NCBI GenBank assembly: GCA_030849075.1
Contig: JASAOO010003550.1
Location: 1 to 64,000, forward strand
Direction: 5' to 3'
Length of the DNA stretch: 64,000 bases
DNA from: Zelonia costaricensis
Taxonomy: Eukaryota; Euglenozoa; Kinetoplastea; Trypanosomatida; Trypanosomatidae
Numbering within the stretch: the stretch's first letter is position 1; each line of letters begins with the position of its first letter. Shown piece after piece: positions 31,901-40,449 of the stretch. The notes under the pieces were generated by a model. The model searched no databases and was not told the origin of the DNA. It was given only the letters and a program-made list of their open reading frames with translations. Made by a program: the position numbers and the translations under genes.

Positions 31901-32245
31901 AGCACGAAGTCGTTTTTTTTTTTTTGAGTAAAGGGCAGAGAAGACGAATGAAGGAGAGCGTGTCGGGGATTCGCTCTGTGCGAGCGCTTCTCCGTTACGG
32001 TGCTCGTGACCGCACACGCACACGCACACGCATACAAAACCATGCAACTCTACACCTACATCAATTGTCTGTGGTCGATCCCAAAGTACACAGAAAAAAA
32101 CAGAAAGCGGCCTACGACGAAAAGAGATCAATCACAGCACAACGTTGATCTCGTCACAGAACAAAAAAAAAAAACAGCTAGCGTGCTTTGCTAAGAAGAT
32201 ATGAGGAAGTGAAAAGAAAAGAGCGTTGTAGAAGCAGCTAGGTGC
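28938..32245. other. 3.3-kb gene-free stretch between the two cytochrome b5-like genes
   Basis: No supported gene on either strand. Contains a G12 run near 29946-29957, another G-run near 30895-30907 and plus-strand T-runs at about 31067-31082 and 31911-31925 (A-runs in the transcript). It separates the copies and would be mainly the 3' UTR of copy 2. Confidence 0.55.
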
Positions 32246-32776
32246 TTAGATGAGCGGCGTCGTCCTCTGCTCGCTCAGCTCAGCCGCGACGAGAATGTCT
32301 GCGTCGCTGGACGACAGCGCATGATCTTTGGTGCCGTCATCCCACTGCTCTGAGTCGCTCGCGAGCAAGTGCGACGTTGTGTGAAGGTCGGCAGGAACAA
32401 CGACTTTTGGGCGAGCCTCGGTCACGACGGGAAGTGCTGGGGCTGCTCGCTGAAGTGCCGCCGCGGATGTGGTCGGCGCCGTGGTGCTGGCAGCTTCAAA
32501 AGGCGAAAGCTCACCAATCTTGTACTGCATCGCGTCTTTTCGCGTAGCCCTGCCATGAAACATTAGATCCTCGGAGCAGTCCTTGACGCCACCGCCGCGC
32601 TTCAGCAACGCGCCGTTGCCGCCTGGGTGCTGGCCGATGAGTGACGTGACATCAAGCACAGAGTCGCCGACCAGAATCCATAAGGAATCGCTCGTGTTGT
32701 GCTTCGCCACCTCCTCACGTGAAAAGGTCGGCCATTTCCGAGCGAGTCCCGCCAACTGAAGAAGCTGTTTGAACAT
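32246..32776 (-). CDS. Cytochrome b5-like heme-binding protein, copy 2
   Basis: 176 residues, ATG at 32776 (MFKQLLQLAGLARKWPTFSR). Same architecture as copy 1: a short Leu-rich N-terminus, a cytochrome b5 domain with SLWILVGDSVLDVTSLIGQH, axial ligand His50 in HPGG and His74 in FHGRAT. The first 90 residues align without gaps to copy 1 (KRGGGVKDCSED against RRGGGTRNCESD). The C-terminal ~85 residues are Ala/Thr/Pro-rich and differ completely. The pair therefore arose by duplication, with only the heme domain under constraint. Role inferred only as heme-dependent electron transfer or heme binding. Confidence 0.92.
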   Translation of the reverse strand: MFKQLLQLAGLARKWPTFSREEVAKHNTSDSLWILVGDSVLDVTSLIGQHPGGNGALLKRGGGVKDCSEDLMFHGRATRKDAMQYKIGELSPFEAASTTAPTTSAAALQRAAPALPVVTEARPKVVVPADLHTTSHLLASDSEQWDDGTKDHALSSSDADILVAAELSEQRTTPLI

Positions 32777-33584
32777 GCTAACGTCTACGGTTTCACTTCG
32801 GCGTGTATTTTACAGATGTGGTGAGGTGGGTATCTCTCCTTTTTGTTTGTGTGATGAGTGCCGTCAGCCACCACCGTTCAGTGCAGCGAGCGAAAGGCGG
32901 CTGCTCAAGAGAAAGTACGAAAAAACGAAACAGAAACCGAGAAGAAACGGGGATCGTGCAACGCAAGCACGTCGAGAAAAAAAAAAGGGAAGGGGGGAAG
33001 AGGGCTAAGAGGGAAAAAAAACTGTACAAATGAGTCGTGTGACACAATTGTGGGTGATGCTCTTGGATTATGTGCCCGCTAACGCCTGCTAGCTGAACCA
33101 GCCACAGGGTGCGCAGTTTCGCCGTGACGGTGACGCTAAGCGGCAAGAGCGTGTGCTTCGAGAGAAAAACAAAGAAGAGGGCTCGTTTCCGAATTGCGTT
33201 GTGCTTGTGTGAGCCACTATCGTCGCAAGTGCGCTCTCCGCTGCGGGCCGGGAAGTTCTTTCTCTTTCTTCTCTCTTCACTTTGCGTCGGGTGTGATCCA
33301 GGTGTCAGCGGAAAAGTCGATTGAAGTGAAAGTGGGGAAAGGCGGGGAGAGCAGGCTGAAAGTAGATGGAGTGCAGTGGGCAGGAAGCAGTTGCCTCGGC
33401 TGCAAGACTCGCATTTGTACGTGGTCTCGTTACTTGTCGAGATGCGTAAGGCCGACTTCTGCCCGAAATCCACGGATGTGGATTAGGCCAGGCCGTATTG
33501 CCATGGCGTGTTTTTCCAGTTTTTGCATCAGTGTGAGGCGCAAGTCTCGAAGCGAGCAGACACAGCGCGCGGCGCTTGCAGAGA
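32777..33584. other. Inter-genic stretch (UTRs)
   Basis: No supported gene. Plus-strand purine tracts at 32890-33030 read as long pyrimidine tracts on the coding strand upstream of cytochrome b5-like copy 2, a strong trans-splicing context. Confidence 0.6.
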
Positions 33585-34004
33585 TCAGTGAGCAGGCAAG
33601 GAAACGAAGCTGTAGACGATGAGCGCAAGTGTCGCGGTTGCGACAGCCACGAGCATGCCCCAGACAGCGCGTTGGGGAATGTGGGTCGCGGTCTCGCGGG
33701 AGACGGCTGCGCTGTACGACTGCGCCACGCACAGAATGACCAGAGACGTTGTCATCGTCAAAGCGAACAGAAAGCCTAGCCCGGCGGTCATTAAATATGT
33801 CGCAGCAACGGACGCGGTGCCTAGCGTGACGGAGAGGCACGGGTATATCAGAAAGTACGAAGCTGGGGCGAAGCGGTCGGGCACGCCATCGACACCGAAG
33901 TGAACCGGAACATCTTTGTTAAGCTGCGGCCTGGTGCGGCAGTAATGACACACGCTCCGTACCGCTGGTGCAGTCAATGCCACCGCAGCGAGTAGCGAGG
34001 CCAT
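33585..34004 (-). CDS. DUF1648-like small membrane protein
   Basis: 139 residues from the ATG at 34004 (MASLLAAVALTAPAVRSV). An N-terminal hydrophobic segment is followed by the motif VPVHFGVDGVPDRFAPASYF (about 32-51), which matches the DUF1648 pattern (P-x-HF-x2-x-G-x-PD, then a membrane span). Three further hydrophobic segments lie at about 50-70, 75-97 and 113-134. DUF1648 proteins are mostly bacterial membrane proteins, some related to SdpI immunity proteins, and their molecular function is largely unknown. Two Cys (CHYC, 19-22) sit next to the motif. Upstream in-frame codons are excluded because a conventional ATG and hydrophobic start are available here. Confidence 0.8.
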   Translation of the reverse strand: MASLLAAVALTAPAVRSVCHYCRTRPQLNKDVPVHFGVDGVPDRFAPASYFLIYPCLSVTLGTASVAATYLMTAGLGFLFALTMTTSLVILCVAQSYSAAVSRETATHIPQRAVWGMLVAVATATLALIVYSFVSLPAH

Positions 34005-35077
34005 GGCCGCAAAGCGAGGTTGTAATCTGACGTACCGGTAGGACGAAAAGAGCGCGATCGTGCGCGCCCGGTCGAGTTCTGGGAATCGCGGGAAGGCCAC
34101 GTCATGCGCGTGACCCGAGTTGCGGAGAAACAGAAGAAGTGGAAAGAGGGAAGAGGTGGGGGGAACAGCATTGTGTCGTGCGCCACCGATCACAGCCGAC
34201 CACAGTCCGGCACCATTACAACACCGACGCGGAGCAGCAGGAGAGCGCGTCACCCGCGGAGAGGCGGCGGAGCGCTAGGGCGCGGTTTCGCGTTCGGCAA
34301 GATTCGGGCGCGTCGCGTGCGACGCGAAGGACGAGCTCATCAATACCACCCGAAACACACCAGATGCCTTCACGCTTGACTGGGTGAAAACAACCCTAGT
34401 TCCTGTCGCCCTACGGCCGTGTGAAGTGCATCGCCAACACTACGGAGCGCGCTTACAACCGCCGCTCAGGTTACGCCCACCTCGGCAAGGCTGCGGCCAA
34501 TGCAGTGTTTCCTACGGTTTGTGCTCTTCCTTTTTTTTGATGTGCTTCGTGCGTTTTATTTGTGTGCTTTTCCGAGGCGTTCACAGCTGGCTGCCAGATG
34601 AGCGTAGAGAGCAGAAGCAGCTGCCTTTGTCGTCAAGAGGGTCTAGGGAAAAGGCGCCGCGTCAGTCCCCTCCAGCAGCGCGAGGGGGATAACAAGCGGA
34701 GGTGTGTCCAATGGGTCGGTGAAGGGAACCGCATTTAGGCTGCAGGTCGTGCCAAAGCGAGACGCCACGACGACAAAGATGCTACGCTTCCCTCGCTCGT
34801 CGAGAGCGAGACACAAAAAGAGAGAATTGCTACTGGTGTGAAAAAGAAAAAAACGCACGTCGGTACCGCGACTCGTGAGACGAGGTACTCCTACACACAA
34901 AACACGAACCACTGACCCAGCTGCCCGGCAGGCGAAACAGAGGTGTAGATAAGAGGTAAGTTCGTTTGACGCTCCTGTGTTACGGGAAGGCTGACAAAGT
35001 CACGCTAGCGGTACTAAGTAGAAGGCGCGACAGCTCCCCAGCCGCGCGCACACACACATGAACGCACCTTGCTCCGC
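34005..35077. other. Inter-genic stretch (UTRs)
   Basis: No supported gene. Contains purine-rich plus-strand tracts at 34125-34165 (pyrimidine in the transcript) upstream of the DUF1648-like gene. Confidence 0.55.
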
Positions 35078-36553
35078 TTACTTCTTCTCATACGGCGTGC
35101 GCTCTGTCAAGCTCTGCTTCAGCCGGTTCAGCTCCTTCAAGTCCTTGTCAGACTTGGTGATGAGACCCAGTCCCTTGTACGCGCGGCTGCGGGCTAGCAG
35201 GGCGCGCCACATGTAAATGTACTCGTTCGCATTGATCACTGGCGTGACAGCGTCGACAGCCTCCTGCAGGCGGTTCATCTCGGTCAGCGCCACGCACTTT
35301 TGGACTTGCGTGCGGTACAGCAGCTGCTTTGCTAGCATCTTTGCAATCTGCTTCCCACGTGTCGCGTACTCAGCGGCGGCAGCCGTGTCTGACGAGACGA
35401 CCGCCGACGTGACCGACTCCACCGCGTCGGCAACCGCCTGGTCGGATGAGCTGATCGGCGTGCTCGGCCCAGGGCCGAACGCCTCCCGAATCGACGCAAT
35501 CATGCTCTTGTCCTTTGGCGCTGACTTGAGCAGCGCGCGCAGCTTCTCCTCCGACTCGTAAAAGGCCTTGCTCGGCACCGTGGCTCGAATCTTCTCCACC
35601 GCCTCTGGCTGGAGGCCCGCGTTGTGCGGCGTGACTGCCTCCAGCATTACCTGCTGGGCAGACTGCGCCGCCTCGGATGTCCACTTATCGTAGTGGTCAG
35701 GAGTGGCGGGGAAGAAGTCGTGAAAGTGGTGGCGCACGTTCGCCTCCTGCAGCGTGAGGGCGAGCTCTACGGCCTCCTCGTCGGACACCTGTCCCCCAAA
35801 CGCCTTCTTCGCCTGCTCAAGCGCCTTGGCGGCGGCCGGATCACTCATGACATTCTTCATGCCCTCGGCGACAGTTGCGCTCACCCCCTCGGGCTTCACC
35901 TCCCCCCGCGCGCGGCGCAGCTGGAAGCCGATCAAAGAAAACTCGTGTGTGTTCTCGGCCGTGGCCACCAGCTCCGACACCTGAATCGGGGCCTTGATGT
36001 ACTCCTGAATCTTCGTCTCAATGGCGGCGAAGTGGTTGTACGCCTCCTCCGTCGCGCCGGTGTACAGACTATACTCGGCAGCGGACAGCTCCACGAGCCA
36101 GCACCCCGGCGAGCTTGCCACCAGCTCCTTGTAGTCGCCTTGCAGCTTTGAGCGCAAATCGGACACCTCGGCTTCGGTAGCGCCGCCCGAGACACTCAGC
36201 GCCGCCTCCTTCACGTCAAGCAGCTCATTGTGTGCGCGCAGCCGAATGCCGACGGCGAAGCGCTTGAGGGCCTCATCCTGGATCTTTGGCAGCGTCGCGT
36301 CGATCTCGGCGACCGCCTCTGCGGGGTTGTGAGAGAGGAGGTAGTGGTAGGCACGCGCGACCACCGCCGTCGTCCCTGCCAAACCTTCGCCCTTCGTCTT
36401 CTCCGCAGCGCTGTTGATTGCCGACGCGTTGGCCTTGCGCGTCAGAGCGAGACCGATCATGCGGCGCACCACATTCTGTGTGGCTATCGAATCAGCGAGC
36501 ACCGGCTTCAGTGCGGCCAGCGGCGCATGGAGTGCCCTCACGGCTCGAAACAT
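35078..36553 (-). CDS. Probable mitochondrial helical-repeat protein, unknown function
   Basis: 491 residues from the ATG at 36553 (MFRAVRALHAPLAALKPVL). The first ~35 residues lack acidic residues apart from one Asp and carry Arg/Lys, fitting a mitochondrial presequence. The body is almost entirely helical in character, with TPR-like pairs of helices: AVVARAYHYLLSHNPAEAVA near the start and EAVDAVTPVINANEYIYMWR / ALLARSRAYKGLG near the end. The final part resembles a TPR C-terminal cap (KELNRLKQSLTERTPYEKK). No enzyme motif. I infer a mitochondrial scaffold or complex subunit; specific complex membership cannot be read from the sequence. Confidence 0.85.
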   Translation of the reverse strand: MFRAVRALHAPLAALKPVLADSIATQNVVRRMIGLALTRKANASAINSAAEKTKGEGLAGTTAVVARAYHYLLSHNPAEAVAEIDATLPKIQDEALKRFAVGIRLRAHNELLDVKEAALSVSGGATEAEVSDLRSKLQGDYKELVASSPGCWLVELSAAEYSLYTGATEEAYNHFAAIETKIQEYIKAPIQVSELVATAENTHEFSLIGFQLRRARGEVKPEGVSATVAEGMKNVMSDPAAAKALEQAKKAFGGQVSDEEAVELALTLQEANVRHHFHDFFPATPDHYDKWTSEAAQSAQQVMLEAVTPHNAGLQPEAVEKIRATVPSKAFYESEEKLRALLKSAPKDKSMIASIREAFGPGPSTPISSSDQAVADAVESVTSAVVSSDTAAAAEYATRGKQIAKMLAKQLLYRTQVQKCVALTEMNRLQEAVDAVTPVINANEYIYMWRALLARSRAYKGLGLITKSDKDLKELNRLKQSLTERTPYEKK

Positions 36554-37334
36554 CTCGCTCGCTGTGTTTTGGAAAACACCTAGGGGGATTCTGTTTTCTT
36601 GGAGGTTGGGTGACAAGGGCAGGGAAGTGGCTAGCCTGCTTGCCCGACGCACACGAGATCAGTGGAGTGGACCTGTGGAAAACCGTAGAGGGCGCGAAGC
36701 AGGAGACAGCTAAAGCTAAGTCGGCGCACTGCCAGATACGTTCAGAAAGGTCCTCTCAAGAAAGCGCCGCAGCACCCCCACCGAGCGGCGTCGCCACTAC
36801 GCGCTAATAGAGACCTTGGCATTTGTCACTTAGCCTCTTGGGCGCTCGCCTGATGGCGGTGAAGGACAGCCGCACAAGCCTCTGCCGGGTGTCTAGGTGC
36901 TCTAGAGCCGGAGAGCGCTGTCGTTCGCTAACCGTTCAAGCCCCTGTCGTTTTGAGGTACTGTATCGCACGTTGCTGAACAACGCTGCTCGCCCTCTCTG
37001 GGTTTCTCGCCGATGCGATTCTTTATCCACGCCCGCAACAGAGGCGCGCCAAGGCCTGCGCAGGCAGCAAATCCACGACGGTCGTGACAGTGTTTCTATT
37101 GTTGTCGGCAGCGGACCCACCGGCCGGTGTACATGGGACGAAGAAAAACGGGATGAACAGGACTCAAAGAAGATATCGCTACTCAGGAAGCACACTACAC
37201 GCCCCCCACGCACAAGCGTTAAAAAGATCTTTTTTTCGATCACTCCTGACGCCCGCACTGCGCAAATCAGCGCAGCGAAATCTGTGCGCCGAGTGTGCAG
37301 CCTCCTGATGGGCAGGACAAAAAAACTAAAGCAA
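36554..37334. other. Inter-genic stretch (UTRs)
   Basis: No supported gene. Forms the 3' UTR of ARL3 and the 5' UTR of the helical protein; nothing structured seen. Confidence 0.55.
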
Positions 37335-37874
37335 TCACTTGGGCTTGAGGCTCTTGACAGCCCACTCGAGACCCTCATTCAGGCCCTCGCCAGTCTTCGC
37401 ACTGCACTTCTGAATCGACCAGGTGCGGTCACGCAGGCTGTGGAGGTTGAGTCCCGTGCTCACGTCCTCCGGCGACAGCGCAGTGGCGAGGTCACACTTG
37501 TTGGAAAAGATGAGCACAGGCGCCTCGCGCAGCTTCTCCTCCTGCAGAAGCGCGTCGAGCTCTGCGGCGGTCTCCTCTAGGCGACGGCGATCTGCTGCAT
37601 CGACAACGTAGATCAAGCAGTCCACCTCGTCGTAATAGTTGGGCCAGTAGGCACGGATGGCCTTCTGGCCTCCAATGTCCCACATGTTCAGCTTGAAGCC
37701 CTCGCAGTTGATGGACTTGATGTTGAACCCCTGTGTAGCCTGGGTCGTCGTCGGGTCCTCGTCCGACAGCTTGCGCAGAATGGAGGTCTTGCCCGCATTG
37801 TCCAGGCCAAGGATCAGAATGCGTGGCTCAGTTTCGCTCTTCTTGAGCTTGCGAAGGAGTGTGAGGAGGCCCAT
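37335..37874 (-). CDS. ARL3: ARL3 small GTPase (ARL-3A type)
   Basis: 179 residues from the ATG at 37874 (MGLLTLLRKLKKSETEPR); a 12-codon upstream extension is excluded because ARL3 proteins start MGLL. All GTPase motifs are present: P-loop GLDNAGKT (about 23-30), switch I Thr in TQGFN (about 47), WDIGGQ (65-70) and NKCD (125-128); the SAK motif near the end reads SAKTGEG. ARL3 releases lipid-modified cargo from carriers at the cilium base. In Leishmania a GTP-locked ARL-3A has been reported to block flagellum growth (established knowledge). This is one of the first genes after the strand-switch region. Confidence 0.96.
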   Translation of the reverse strand: MGLLTLLRKLKKSETEPRILILGLDNAGKTSILRKLSDEDPTTTQATQGFNIKSINCEGFKLNMWDIGGQKAIRAYWPNYYDEVDCLIYVVDAADRRRLEETAAELDALLQEEKLREAPVLIFSNKCDLATALSPEDVSTGLNLHSLRDRTWSIQKCSAKTGEGLNEGLEWAVKSLKPK

Positions 37875-38359
37875 TTGAATAGCGTAGTTGAAAAGCTTGA
37901 ATGCTGTCAAATAGGTGTGAGTGTTTTTTTAAGAGTCGTTTTTTGTTTTTCCCAAGCGAGTACGATTGCAGAAAGAAAGACAAATGCACCGGTGGTGGTA
38001 TGCGCACGTGACATTGCATTCGGAAATGAGCGGTTGAGGAGTTTAGAGACGCACCACGATCGCATTTTGAGGTCATTTTCAGCCACACAGAAAGGCGCAG
38101 TATTCCCGGCTGTACGCAAGCCGGCAGAAGCCTCCCGCCGCGCGGCGGCCAAGCAGTGGTGGAAGGTGGCCCACCACCACCTCACTGTCCCCGTGAGCTC
38201 CGACGCCTCTTTCCATCTTTTTTTTTTTTTTTTGAAAACGGTACTTGGTTGCTTCGACATGCCAACGGAAGGCCACTTGTAGCAGCGCCTTCGCGTCCCA
38301 TCTATGTCGTTAAACCACACGCTGCGCGTACTGTCTATGCAAGGCTCCGCTCTAAAAGG
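37875..38359. other. Inter-genic stretch (UTRs)
   Basis: No supported gene. Plus-strand T-runs at about 37926-37932 and 38217-38233 are A-rich in the transcript and lie in the 3' UTR of the PHD/PhyH gene. Confidence 0.6.
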
Positions 38360-39421
38360 CTACGGGTGCGTAATGCTGGATTCCTCGACCCGTCGCTTTT
38401 TCGCCATGCGCTCCTCCCGGCTTTCAAGAAACGCGGGATTCACTTCGAGGCGTCGTTTGTAGCGGCGAGCACTGAAATTGTACGTATCCTGGTACCAGCT
38501 TTGAGCGAACGTGACGTAATAGCACGGTCGCGGGTCGATTTTTGCATTCCGTAAGCCACGATGAACGACGCGGTAGTCAAACAGCAGCACGTTGCCCACC
38601 GCCACTGACGGACTAACCGACTTATCACGCTTCGAGTGCCCAACGAGGTGACTCCCTGGAAAGAACTCAGTCCCGTTGTGACTATCTACGTTTGTCAGCG
38701 GCACAAAAACATTGACGGCGTAAGGAAAGAGGTTTACGATTTCGCTCAAAGCGGGCCCGTCGGTGTGTGCATTTTGCGTTTCACTACCGATCAGTGACAA
38801 AAAGCACCCCGATGACATCACCTTTTTCCCGACGCCCAGCTCAGCGTTGCTCAACAGCCCATTTAAGGTTTGCTGCACCGATTCCGCGTTGGTCACCAGC
38901 GGCACAACCTTGGATGTGATGAAGTCCGCAATAATCTCGAAGCGGCCAGGACACCGTTGGCGGAAGTTGGCAAAACCGCTCTCAAGCGTGGGAAGCGCAT
39001 TACCCATCTCAGCTTGGCACTCGTAGGTTTGCAGCATCGCGCTGAAGTACCGAAGAACTTCACTGTTCCACGCCGACAGCTCGTCTCGAATGCTCTCACT
39101 GTCGCTGCTCTTGCTAGCGAGAGGGACAACGCAAAATCCGTCTTTGAGAAACGCTCTCGCATATTTGTTCAGTGCGCGTGAGCGCGTTTTTGTAAGGTTG
39201 TCCGTCAACCCCGAAAGGCAGCATACGCAGCGGTCGCTGGTGGCGGCGACTGCGCGGAGCTGGGGGCCCGTCTCCGCCATGAAACAGTTTTTGTGGTACC
39301 ACCGGCCGCAGTTTGAGCAGTGGGTCGCTTTCTTCAGGGCAGCGTCGCGAAGGTGCTTCCCACAGCGCGAGCATTCTTTGTGCGGCCCACGGACAGGAGC
39401 TTTCCTCGTCGCTGTTTTCAT
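38360..39421 (-). CDS. PHD-finger protein fused to a PhyH-type Fe(II)/2-oxoglutarate dioxygenase
   Basis: 353 residues, ATG at 39421. Residues 17-68 form a C4HC3 zinc finger: Cys17-x2-Cys20, Cys35-x2-Cys38, His43-x2-Cys46 and Cys65/Cys68, with the PHD-typical CSNCGRWYHKNC core. Residues about 80-325 are a double-stranded beta-helix dioxygenase of the phytanoyl-CoA dioxygenase family: iron ligands His219 and Asp221 in NAHTDGP, distal His287 in VVHRGLRN, and 2-oxoglutarate-binding Arg298 in DPRPCYYVTF. FFPGSHLVGH is the family's conserved turn. A C-terminal basic cluster (MAKKRRVE) could be a nuclear signal. Inference: a nuclear hydroxylase directed to chromatin or another nuclear target by its finger. 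The substrate cannot be read from the sequence. Confidence 0.9.
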   Translation of the reverse strand: MKTATRKAPVRGPHKECSRCGKHLRDAALKKATHCSNCGRWYHKNCFMAETGPQLRAVAATSDRCVCCLSGLTDNLTKTRSRALNKYARAFLKDGFCVVPLASKSSDSESIRDELSAWNSEVLRYFSAMLQTYECQAEMGNALPTLESGFANFRQRCPGRFEIIADFITSKVVPLVTNAESVQQTLNGLLSNAELGVGKKVMSSGCFLSLIGSETQNAHTDGPALSEIVNLFPYAVNVFVPLTNVDSHNGTEFFPGSHLVGHSKRDKSVSPSVAVGNVLLFDYRVVHRGLRNAKIDPRPCYYVTFAQSWYQDTYNFSARRYKRRLEVNPAFLESREERMAKKRRVEESSITHP

Positions 39422-39648
39422 TTGGTCGAGCTACACCATTAAAAAAGAGAGCGCCAATGGCAGAGCAGCAATCAGAGTGAAAGAACCTCTTTACTTCTTC
39501 CTCTTGTGTACATGCTGCAACCTTCCGAGCCAGCACCGTTTACACTCGCGAAAAGCGCAAGAGCGCGAAAGCTTCTTTTTCGATCATTTCAACTCGTTTT
39601 GGCGCCCTTGACGCTGGTATAGGCAATAATAGTGGCTTCGTCCAGTCC
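39422..39648. other. Short inter-genic stretch
   Basis: 227 bases between the SDR stop and the PHD/PhyH start in transcription order, the shortest spacer in the window. Plus-strand GAAAGAAC and purine runs give pyrimidine sequence in the transcript. Confidence 0.6.
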
Positions 39649-40449
39649 TCAGGCTACCCGCCGATCCGACACAAAGGCGCCCTGCGGAATGCTTGCCAAG
39701 CACTCCGATGAAGCGGCAAGCCAAAGCGGTGTGTCAGCGCCTTGCTGCGCGGTCTTCACACCAGAGTTCGAGGTCAGATCCGTGCGACACCACCCTGGGC
39801 AGCATGCATACACGTGCAGCTCCGGGTGTGCAGCGCCAAGCACCCTCGAGTACGTGGTTAACGCCAGTTTACTCACTCCATAAGCGGACTCTGGCCAGCC
39901 CTGCGCTTGCAGGTCTCCGTTTCGGGAGTGGGCAACGAACTCAGAAACCAAGGCGTCGATGTCAGCCGTAGAATTAGCATCTTTCCATCGCTTCTGTAGG
40001 CCGGGGTCATGAATGATGCGCAGCGCCCCCAAGCTGGAGGAGATATTCACGATGCGGCCCTCCGGTCGGAGAAACGGGAGGAGGGCCTCGCAGACTCCGC
40101 GCGAGCCGCTGTAGTTGATCGCCACGGAAACCTGCGCCTGCGTGGCAAACGGAACTGTGCTGTCTCTGTGGTATGCAAATCCGGCGTTGTTCACCAACAC
40201 GTCGATGCCTGAAGGAAACTTTCTATGAACTGTCGCTGCAGCAGCTCCCACCGTCGCAAGGTCATTGATATCAAGCGTGACGTGATGGATTGCCGCACTG
40301 GGGCAAGTCTCTTTTATGGCAGCCTCCGCGTGCTGTGCTTTGGTGCTGTCACGGCAGCCCATGATAAGTGTATATCCTTTTTCACATAGGCCCTGGGCTA
40401 TGGCAAAGCCAATCCCTTTGTTGCATCCGGTGACCAAAGCAGTGGGCAT
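39649..40449 (-). CDS. Short-chain dehydrogenase, carbonyl reductase (CBR1)-like
   Basis: 266 residues from the ATG at 40449 (MPTALVTGCNKGIGFAIAQG); the 26 upstream codons are poly-Phe UTR sequence. Classical SDR motifs are intact: TGCNKGIG NADPH-binding loop (7-14), NNAG (87-90), Ser at about 138 in NISSS and catalytic Tyr190/Lys194 in YGVSK. The sequence ACCPGWCRTDL after the active site and the long insert between Ser and Tyr are typical of the carbonyl reductase 1 group rather than fatty-acid or steroid SDRs. Likely an NADPH-dependent carbonyl reductase acting on quinones or aldehydes. First gene of the leftward array; a candidate splice acceptor AG lies only three bases upstream of the ATG (40452-40453). 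Confidence 0.93.
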   Translation of the reverse strand: MPTALVTGCNKGIGFAIAQGLCEKGYTLIMGCRDSTKAQHAEAAIKETCPSAAIHHVTLDINDLATVGAAAATVHRKFPSGIDVLVNNAGFAYHRDSTVPFATQAQVSVAINYSGSRGVCEALLPFLRPEGRIVNISSSLGALRIIHDPGLQKRWKDANSTADIDALVSEFVAHSRNGDLQAQGWPESAYGVSKLALTTYSRVLGAAHPELHVYACCPGWCRTDLTSNSGVKTAQQGADTPLWLAASSECLASIPQGAFVSDRRVA

